25,364 bases of DNA from JBAWYM01 sp037143575 (lineage in GTDB: Bacteria > Patescibacteriota > Gracilibacteria > Peribacterales > Peribacteraceae), in contig JBAWYM010000024.1 in NCBI GenBank assembly GCA_037143575.1, positions 1 to 25,364 of the forward strand. Reading direction: 5' to 3'. A program made the position numbers and the translations under genes. Positions 20,136-25,364 of this stretch are shown piece by piece; position 1 is the stretch's first letter, and each line of letters begins with the position of its first letter. Below the pieces are notes generated by a model. The model did no database searches, had not been told where the DNA came from, and worked only from the letters and a program-made list of their open reading frames with translations.

Positions 20136-21712
20136 CTAAGGACAGGACGCCTCAAAAACCATTCCATACCCTCGGTTGCCTTGTACGAAATCAACTTCTT
20201 GTCGAAAATCGTGAGTTCAGTAAAGACGAGCTGAACCATTTTTCGCTTTTCTATGTCGGTTGAGCGTTTGAATATAGACGGAGCCTTTTTCATGAGTTCA
20301 GCAAAGACGAGCACATAATTGAGCATTTCCTCTTCACTTTCGGTCTGCGCCTGAGTCTGCGCGTCGAGCTCTTTGAGCTTCTCGGTCAACTCGTCACCGC
20401 TCTTCTTGAGTTCAGCGGCTGTCATTGCGCCCTCTCGTAGCAGCGTTATCTTGTTTTCCCGTAAGTAGTCGAGATCCTCAAGAACTTTCTTCCTTCTCCG
20501 ATTTACATCTTCAAGTGCTGTATCGCGTATAATGGCAGCACGACGAAGGCCGCTTTTCATTCCTGAGCTAATGTCCGCACGTTCTTCATCGGTAAAGTGG
20601 ATCTCATCAATAATTTTGCATGCCTCATCAATGGCGAATTTCTCAGAGAAGTTGCGATTCACGTTCTCGCATCCATCCAGGCATTTGATCTGGTAGTACA
20701 CTTCACCGTTCTTCTTGGCACGGTAGGGAATGTAGCTACGCCCACAGGAGCATCGTACGAAGCCTCTGAAAGCAAATACTTCCATAGCTCTATAATTCAC
20801 CGACTGGCGGTTTTTGGAAAGCCTTTCCTGTACTTCCAGAAAAGTAGACATATCAATCAATGGTGGATGGCTGCCGGGGATGACACCTTTCCCATGGCGC
20901 ATACTGCCGATGTAGAAAGGATTTCGGAGCATGTCATTTAAGCCGGAAACATGAAATGCGGTTGCGATTTCTGTCACCTCCTTGCCTTCCATGATTTCCT
21001 GCCTTGTACGGCGGCGATGCCTCGGCTTTGCGGTAAGACCCTGCTCCTTTGCCCACTTCAAGAGCTGGCTCAGTGAAGTCTCTCCTGCCGCATAGATTTC
21101 AAACATGCGTTTTACTATGGGCGCACGTTCAGGATCGAGCACTTTGCGGTCTGGTCCTTCGTCGAGGTAGCCAATGGGAGAACGGTGCGGAAACTGCCTG
21201 TCGTCGCGTAGCTTGGTAAAGGTATTGCGTACCTTCTCCGAGGTTACGCGGCTATGGTGACGGGCGAACATGCCATCAATATCACGATGGAGAGCGCCGG
21301 AGCTCGTGCCATGGCTATAGTCCGCTTGGACGAATTTGAATGGAATATTGTGCTTGTCGATGAGCTCCTTAACAATCATATCCGACTGCTCGTTGCGCGA
21401 AATACGATCCCAGCACAGCACAATCACTCCTTCATATTTGCCCTCCAGAAGCCAAGAGATCATTTGCATGAACTTAGGGCGTTCAATCTGATATTCGACC
21501 AAACCGGCACCACTTACGGACAATGCAGAGGCCTTGAATGCCGAATGGCTTTCGGCGATCACGCCATGTTCCATGATGCTCGGAATGCTGTCCTTGGTCA
21601 CTTCCAGCTTTTGCTGTTTCGCAAACTCACGGCAGAGCCGCAGCTGATACTCCAGAGAGTTTTTCTGATTCTCGGCATCGTCCGTTGATCGGCGGGTATA
21701 GATGAGGAACAT
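20114..21712 (-). CDS. Large serine recombinase (integrase)
   Basis: A 532-residue site-specific recombinase that would integrate and excise the element through a Ser-DNA intermediate. The catalytic domain has Y-x-R-x-S with Ser9 (IYTRRST), the WDRISRNEQ segment (101-109) and MFARHHSRVTSEKVR before the long helix. A recombinase domain follows (about 175-300, with the FEIYAAGETSLSQL and LRNPFYIGSMRHGKG blocks), then a zinc ribbon (C321, C323, C344, C348) and a charged coiled coil (about 395-465), all as in phage-type large serine integrases. The final residues, LSGGPGWN, and the stop are read from the complement of the tRNA-Ile 3' end, so the C-terminus is set by the integration junction. The HTH gene ends 4 nt upstream; the two are likely co-transcribed. 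Confidence 0.94.
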   Translation of the reverse strand: MFLIYTRRSTDDAENQKNSLEYQLRLCREFAKQQKLEVTKDSIPSIMEHGVIAESHSAFKASALSVSGAGLVEYQIERPKFMQMISWLLEGKYEGVIVLCWDRISRNEQSDMIVKELIDKHNIPFKFVQADYSHGTSSGALHRDIDGMFARHHSRVTSEKVRNTFTKLRDDRQFPHRSPIGYLDEGPDRKVLDPERAPIVKRMFEIYAAGETSLSQLLKWAKEQGLTAKPRHRRRTRQEIMEGKEVTEIATAFHVSGLNDMLRNPFYIGSMRHGKGVIPGSHPPLIDMSTFLEVQERLSKNRQSVNYRAMEVFAFRGFVRCSCGRSYIPYRAKKNGEVYYQIKCLDGCENVNRNFSEKFAIDEACKIIDEIHFTDEERADISSGMKSGLRRAAIIRDTALEDVNRRRKKVLEDLDYLRENKITLLREGAMTAAELKKSGDELTEKLKELDAQTQAQTESEEEMLNYVLVFAELMKKAPSIFKRSTDIEKRKMVQLVFTELTIFDKKLISYKATEGMEWFLRRPVLSGGPGWN

Positions 21713-21716
21713 GATA

Positions 21717-22607
21717 TTATGAGAAACGACGTTGAATAATATTTATTGCCTTAAGGATCGCTTCTTTCATCTCAGGTAATAAATTCCCCTTTGTGTATCC
21801 TTCAACCATTGAACGCCATAAATCCAAACTATCAGCATCATCAGTACTGATATGTCCTTTCTTTATATTATCGGATACTCGTTTCATTGAATCTAGTACC
21901 GATTGAAAACATTCAGCACTTACAATTACATTTCTACCTTCTTGATATACCGCAGGATCGAACAGAGCAGAATCCTCAACTGCCCTTGTGGCAATTTCAA
22001 GCATTGCCTTCGGATGAACGGATAGTTTCCTTCCATACTCTGATATTTTATTGATGATTGTATTCAGTTTTTTCGCTATCAAATAATCATCGGATTTTGA
22101 GGGATGCTTCTCCCAAAGATAATAACAATTGATTCTTCCCTCATGATCTATATCAAATACATCCCATAATTCATTATCTTTCCTTATCTGTACTATTACT
22201 GATGCTTGTAATACTGATTTATGCTTCCCGAATAATTCCCTGTAGTCTTCTGGACTAGACATCACACCTACTGAAGGAGAAGCATAGGCGATGACCCCTT
22301 TCATTCTTGCCTTTCGTATTTGAGCTTCAAATAATTTGGCTTTATTTGTTCGAATAACTTTCAACCGATGCTCTTTCTTCCATAGGGAATAATATTCAAT
22401 CCTTTCTTTACTCGATTCTAGTGCAGCTCGTCCTATTGATTCAAACGTGTTTATTTTCGGACGTGAATATCCCCGCACAAAACTTCCAATGGTTTTGTGA
22501 TCAATAATAAGACCCTTGCTCTTTAGGGCATCAGCAAGCCCCCTCAAGGTGAAGTCATGTCTTTCATAGGCCTTTAACAGCAATTCATGGGATAGCTTTT
22601 GCGACAT
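21717..22607 (-). CDS. AT-rich HTH-containing hypothetical protein
   Basis: A 296-residue protein of unknown function. The N-terminal 65 residues look like a divergent helix-turn-helix: FTLRGLADALKSKG, then DHKTIGSFVRGYSRPKINTFESIGRAAL, where the SRPK and T-x-x-xIGRAAL elements mirror XRE-type domains. The remainder is mixed alpha/beta with no motif that I recognise; the middle has IVQIRKDNELWDVFDIDHEGRINCYYLWE. It could be a regulator of the recombinase, a directionality factor or an accessory cargo gene. Codons are strikingly AT-rich compared with the flanking genes (one 60-nt stretch at 21841 is about one third G+C, versus over 60% for one at 20341). It ends 4 nt before the recombinase start, and its own start lies next to the palindromic operator. 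Confidence 0.75.
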   Translation of the reverse strand: MSQKLSHELLLKAYERHDFTLRGLADALKSKGLIIDHKTIGSFVRGYSRPKINTFESIGRAALESSKERIEYYSLWKKEHRLKVIRTNKAKLFEAQIRKARMKGVIAYASPSVGVMSSPEDYRELFGKHKSVLQASVIVQIRKDNELWDVFDIDHEGRINCYYLWEKHPSKSDDYLIAKKLNTIINKISEYGRKLSVHPKAMLEIATRAVEDSALFDPAVYQEGRNVIVSAECFQSVLDSMKRVSDNIKKGHISTDDADSLDLWRSMVEGYTKGNLLPEMKEAILKAINIIQRRFS

Positions 22608-22626
22608 TCCAGTGATAATCCTGAAA

Positions 22627-22657
22627 ATTCCCCGTGGGGAATATTAGATAATTCCCC
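22627..22657. promoter_or_regulatory. Operator array between divergent regulator genes
   Basis: Three alternating 7-nt arms: ATTCCCC (22627-22633), GGGGAAT (22636-22642) and ATTCCCC (22651-22657). The first two form a tight palindrome with a 2-nt centre; the second and third form another with an 8-nt spacer. They lie in the 81-nt gap between the minus-strand HTH gene and the plus-strand XRE gene. The third arm coincides with the expected -35 of the XRE gene, whose TACTTT -10 box (22675-22680) ends 8 nt before its ATG. This suggests a repressor site controlling both directions. Confidence 0.7.
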
Positions 22658-22688
22658 ATTAAGTTAATCTCATGTACTTTTGAAGTCA

Positions 22689-22904
22689 ATGACATTTACT
22701 TCTCTCCGATCTCTACGCAGGCAACAAGGTGTCACCCAGGCATTCGTCGCCAACAAGCTGGGCATCAACCGCATTACATACATGCAATATGAGCTTGGTA
22801 GGACTCATCCTCCTCGATCCTTCTTCTACCAACTCGCACACATATTTCACTTGCCCCTAGAGGAAGTGCTTCCACTTGCCGATCATGTCCAATCTGACTC
22901 CTGA
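22689..22904 (+). CDS. XRE-family HTH transcriptional regulator
   Basis: A 71-residue single-domain Cro/CI-type DNA-binding protein. The helix-turn-helix is clear: LRSLRRQQGVTQAFVANKLGINRITYMQYELGRTHPPRSF, with the second helix QAFVANKL and recognition helix NRITYMQYE, followed by LAHIFHLPLEEVLPLA. There is no C-terminal domain, so it resembles a small repressor, Cro-like protein or antitoxin-type regulator. The frame continues three codons upstream to a TTG; the ATG at 22689 is preferred, with TACTTT 8 nt upstream. It faces the minus-strand HTH gene across the ATTCCCC operator and probably binds it. The 46-residue gene downstream overlaps its last 20 nt, implying translational coupling. Confidence 0.9.
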   Translation: MTFTSLRSLRRQQGVTQAFVANKLGINRITYMQYELGRTHPPRSFFYQLAHIFHLPLEEVLPLADHVQSDS

Positions 22905-23025
22905 ACAACTGAAGACCGGCATCGCATACTTCACGCTCCTGATGCAAATCCAGAAGCGCCTCGATATTGAAGACAATGCGCAACGACTCAATGAATTCCC
23001 CCGCGACGGTCCTTACAAGAAATAG
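22885..23025 (+). CDS. 46-residue micro-protein overlapping the XRE gene
   Basis: ATG at 22885 opens a 46-codon frame (MSNLTPEQLKTGIAYFTLLM...GPYKK) that overlaps the end of the XRE gene by 20 nt in another frame and stops at 23025. The sequence predicts an amphipathic helix (about 6-38) and a basic end. It has well-balanced composition, an in-line position and an overlap typical of coupled phage or plasmid early genes. There is no family match that I can name. It could be an antirepressor, a replication accessory or a partner of the XRE protein. Confidence 0.6.
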   Translation: MSNLTPEQLKTGIAYFTLLMQIQKRLDIEDNAQRLNEFPRDGPYKK

Positions 23026-23074
23026 AGCCCGCCCGACTAAGAACGAACTCTTATCTCCTTTATCAAATTACACC

Positions 23075-23200
23075 ATGACTCTACACCACCACACCCATTA
23101 TTACCAGCCAGCTCCTCCCATTCTCTACATACGCTGGATGAAGGCAAAAGACGAAATTCGACGGTTCTACAGTCATTTCCCCCGCCACCTTGATCGCTAA
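23075..23200 (+). CDS. 41-residue His/Tyr-rich micro-protein overlapping the primase-helicase gene
   Basis: ATG at 23075 gives 41 residues starting MTLHHHTHYYQPAPP, then a helical basic part (YIRWMKAKDEIRRFYSHF) and stop at 23200. The next gene begins with TTG inside this one (11-nt overlap), which ties the two together. The frame is open further upstream, but earlier starts lack support; TATCAA lies 8 nt before the chosen ATG. Function is unknown. The N-terminal HHHTHYY run could bind metal, which is only a guess. Confidence 0.5.
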   Translation: MTLHHHTHYYQPAPPILYIRWMKAKDEIRRFYSHFPRHLDR

Positions 23201-25250
23201 TTCCACCCCCACAGCGCTGGCTACAGATTCCCTACAACACCTACGGATTCTCCAGCAACCTACAACAGAGGAATTTCTTCGAATATTCTCTGGTAGCCAC
23301 TTTCAGTACCTTCATGATGCCCCCGAAAAAGACATCTCGAAAGCCCTTTCCACTTCAGTATTCGATCCTCAGGAGGCCAATCGAAAGCAAGAACAAGGTT
23401 GTGGCGTCTACTTCCCGCCAAATCGCTTCGGTGATGCCCGTAGGATTGAACACCTCCAGACGATCGAGGCACTCTTCATAGACAAGGACTGTGCCAAGGA
23501 AGGAGACAAGGTTGCAAAGGAGATTATGGAGAAAAGGAAGTCCAAAGCTCTAACCCAGCTACTTTCCTTCGCTCTGCGCCCTCACATCATTATAGAAACG
23601 AAGAACGGACTTCAGGCAATCTGGCTGCTGCTGTCGGCTGACAGTACTGCAATAGATCGCTTCAATGAGGCAGAAGCGCTTCTCATTCGTCTCTTGGAGG
23701 CCGATCCAGCGGCCAAGGATGTGACGCGGGTATTGCGTCTTCCAGGCTATTTTCACCTCAAAGACACCCAGAACCCTTTTCTATGCCAATTGCTTCTGTA
23801 CGAGGCACAGCGAGAGCGGTACGACCTCAATGCAGTGCTCACCTCACTACGCGCCATTAGCGTCTTCTATGACCCTATAATAGAAAGCACGGGAAGTACC
23901 GGCAATATGATGAAGCAATGGCAGGAGGCTAAAGATGGAGTATCAGCCGGAGGACGCAACACCGCCGCTGCATCTGTCATTGGTCGTGCTCTCACCCACC
24001 TTCCAGAAGAGCTTTGGGAAAGTATCGGATGGGGCGGCTTTAAGGAGTGGAACAGTCGAAATACGCCGCCCCTCTTAGAGTCCGAACTGCGCTCGATATT
24101 TAAAAGCATCAAATCCAGTGAACAGAGAGGACGGAAGAAAGAGGTAGGAAAATCGACACATGACCAGCCCAGTCGGCCGGTAGTCGTTTGTCTCAACGAC
24201 GTGGTGCGCGAAGATGTGCAATGGCTATGGAAGGATCGCCTTCCTCAGGGGAAATTCACGATAATGGAAGGTGATCCATCGGCAGGAAAATCGTGGCTTT
24301 CGCTCGCAATCGCTAGCGCAGTGACGACAGGGGCACCTTTCCCAATGGACGATACAAGACGGGTACCAGCAAATGTCCTTCTACTCAATGCAGAGGATGC
24401 CCCAGCCGATACGATCCGCCCTCGCATGGAGGGCATGGAGGCCAATCTGAAGCGGGTACACATTCTCACCGCCGTCCAAGACGGGCAGGGAAAGGAGCGT
24501 CATTTCTCGCTTGATAAGGATCTTGCTGCGATTGAGGCAGTGTTGCTCCTTGGTGGCTTCTCACTATTGGTGATCGATCCGATCAATGCCTATCTCGGCT
24601 CATCCATTGATGCGAACAGTGACCCGGGTATCCGTTCTGTTCTGACACCACTTTCCAAAATGGCTGAAGTCCATCGGGTAGCGGTCATCGGTATTCGCCA
24701 CCTCACTAAAACCTCACGAACTCGAACAATGTACCGTGGGCTTGGGTCTATTGGCTACACTGGTGCTGCAAGGGTAGTCCACCTAGTCGGAATCAACCCC
24801 ATAGATGCCTCAGAACGAGTTATGGTGTGCACCAAGAACAACCTTGCACCGTTTCCACCATCCATTGCCTATGAGGTGAAGGATGGGCGCTTTTTGTGGA
24901 AAGGAGAAAGCAAGGTCACCGCGGATTCCCTTCTCAGTCCCGATTCAACCGATGGTGGGAATACTGCTTTGGACGAGGCCAAGGATTTTCTTCGGGAAGC
25001 ATTATCAATGCAACCGAGGCGTGCGGCTGAAGTGGAAAGAGAGGCCGAGGACGCCGGTATCTCTGAACGAACGTTAAAGAGGGCCAAGAAAGATATTGGC
25101 ACCCATACATATAGGACAGGCGGGAGAGATGGCTGCTGGATGTGGAAACTACCGACTTCGGCAAAGGATGCCAATATACCCATTGAAGAAGGTTTGGCAC
25201 CCTTAGAAAGCACCGGCACTAATAACCTCTTATCTCCACTTCCCTTCTAA
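23190..25250 (+). CDS. Primase-helicase replication protein (RepB-primase-like N-terminus, RepA-like AAA ATPase)
   Basis: A 686-residue multidomain replication protein. Residues about 25-215 resemble RepB-type archaeo-eukaryotic primases: LFIDKD (D98, D100 as the metal site), IIIETKNGLQAIWLL, then DPAAKDVTRVLRLPGYFHLK, where RLPG is the family's conserved block. Residues 250-305 look like the primase C-terminal helix domain (SAGGRN, WNSRNTPPLLESELRSIF). Residues 345-560 are a RepA-like helicase of the RecA fold with Walker A GDPSAGKS (361-368), LLLNAEDAP, Walker B LLVIDP (459-464) and GIRHLTK. The C-terminal 80 residues form a winged-helix-like segment (RAAEVEREAEDAGISERTLKRAKK). No ATG is available in the N-terminal part; TTG 23190 overlaps the upstream stop. 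It should let the element replicate on its own. Confidence 0.87.
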   Translation: MIANSTPTALATDSLQHLRILQQPTTEEFLRIFSGSHFQYLHDAPEKDISKALSTSVFDPQEANRKQEQGCGVYFPPNRFGDARRIEHLQTIEALFIDKDCAKEGDKVAKEIMEKRKSKALTQLLSFALRPHIIIETKNGLQAIWLLLSADSTAIDRFNEAEALLIRLLEADPAAKDVTRVLRLPGYFHLKDTQNPFLCQLLLYEAQRERYDLNAVLTSLRAISVFYDPIIESTGSTGNMMKQWQEAKDGVSAGGRNTAAASVIGRALTHLPEELWESIGWGGFKEWNSRNTPPLLESELRSIFKSIKSSEQRGRKKEVGKSTHDQPSRPVVVCLNDVVREDVQWLWKDRLPQGKFTIMEGDPSAGKSWLSLAIASAVTTGAPFPMDDTRRVPANVLLLNAEDAPADTIRPRMEGMEANLKRVHILTAVQDGQGKERHFSLDKDLAAIEAVLLLGGFSLLVIDPINAYLGSSIDANSDPGIRSVLTPLSKMAEVHRVAVIGIRHLTKTSRTRTMYRGLGSIGYTGAARVVHLVGINPIDASERVMVCTKNNLAPFPPSIAYEVKDGRFLWKGESKVTADSLLSPDSTDGGNTALDEAKDFLREALSMQPRRAAEVEREAEDAGISERTLKRAKKDIGTHTYRTGGRDGCWMWKLPTSAKDANIPIEEGLAPLESTGTNNLLSPLPF

Positions 25251-25252
25251 CT

Positions 25253-25364
25253 ATGGCCACCGACAAGCAGATCACTGCAAATGGGCAAAATGCGAAGAAG
25301 AGCACGGGGCCGAAAACACCTGAAGGGAAGGAAGCAGCGAAGATGAACGCCATCATCCACGGAA
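25253..25364 (+). CDS. Start of a protein with a STGPKTPEGK motif (partial)
   Basis: ATG 2 nt after the primase-helicase stop opens a frame that runs off the right edge (37 codons seen). It reads ITANGQNAKKSTGPKTPEGK, then EAAKMNAIIHG. The pattern N-x-x-NA-x-x-STGP-x-T-x-EGK...NA-x-x-HG is a recurrent N-terminal signature of hypothetical proteins found in many copies in several bacterial phyla; their function is not established. Its tight spacing puts it in the same transcript as the replication gene. Confidence 0.75.
   Translation, partial: MATDKQITANGQNAKKSTGPKTPEGKEAAKMNAIIHG

Larger units (their letters stand above)
20114..25364. mobile_element. Left part of an integrative element at tRNA-Ile
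   Basis: Starting at the tRNA 3' end are, in order, a large serine recombinase and an HTH protein on the minus strand, an operator region, then an XRE repressor, two micro-ORFs, a primase-helicase and the start of another gene on the plus strand. This is the integration, regulation and replication order seen in temperate phages, phage satellites and integrated plasmids. Base composition shifts within the element (the HTH gene is much more AT-rich). No capsid, terminase or conjugation gene is visible, so the class is open. The right end is not in the window. Confidence 0.75.

Noticed and set aside
22689..23025. XRE protein plus 46-residue protein as a toxin-antitoxin pair
   Set aside because: The small protein shows no known toxin motif, and the divergent operator and replication context fit phage/plasmid control better.

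Overview
The window looks like chromosome of a Patescibacteria (CPR) bacterium, most likely of the Peregrinibacteria/Peribacteria kind, with an integrated mobile element at its right end. This placement is inferred from gene content: a T4SS-pilin-type two-helix protein, a pseudopilin fused to a beta-helix, a DUF11-repeat wall protein with an LPXTG-like tail, a substrate-binding protein held by an N-terminal helix rather than a lipobox, small hypothetical proteins, and almost no Shine-Dalgarno sequences. UGA ends many genes here, so UGA-recoding lineages (Gracilibacteria, Absconditabacteria) are unlikely. No phylogeny was run.

Positions 1-7400 hold mraY, a GNAT acetyltransferase, a GapB-like GAPDH next to a class I fructose-1,6-bisphosphatase (a gluconeogenic pair), a small hypothetical protein, a four-helix membrane protein, a GT4 glycosyltransferase and NAD kinase. 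Positions 7400-10600 (minus strand) form a glycosyltransferase-prmC-purA run. Positions 10600-12500 hold a DUF721/DciA-like protein, rpsP, a KhpA-type KH protein and a T4SS-pilin-like protein, followed by a possible small RNA and a bidirectional terminator. Positions 12500-14660 hold the DUF11 wall protein and tRNA-Val(UAC), both on the minus strand. Positions 14700-19960 hold secG, a large oligopeptide-type binding protein, rplI, a membrane methyltransferase and the pseudopilin/beta-helix protein.

From 20059 to the window edge lies the accessory part. A tRNA-Ile with anticodon UAU abuts a large serine recombinase whose last codons and stop are read from the tRNA 3' end. Upstream of the recombinase are an AT-rich HTH protein, a palindromic operator, a divergent XRE repressor, two overlapping micro-ORFs, a primase-helicase replication protein, and the start of a protein with a STGPKTPEGK motif. 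This reads as an integrative element (integrated plasmid, phage or phage satellite) with integration, control and replication modules. Its far end is outside the window.

Two patterns cut across the core region. First, many starts have a TAnnnT box exactly 6 nt upstream of ATG, the geometry of leaderless transcripts. The two ribosomal-protein genes instead have strong promoters and leaders of about 30 nt with a hairpin. Second, the intergenic gaps carry at least four kinds of short hairpin repeats, three of them with two copies in the window and several sitting between convergent genes.
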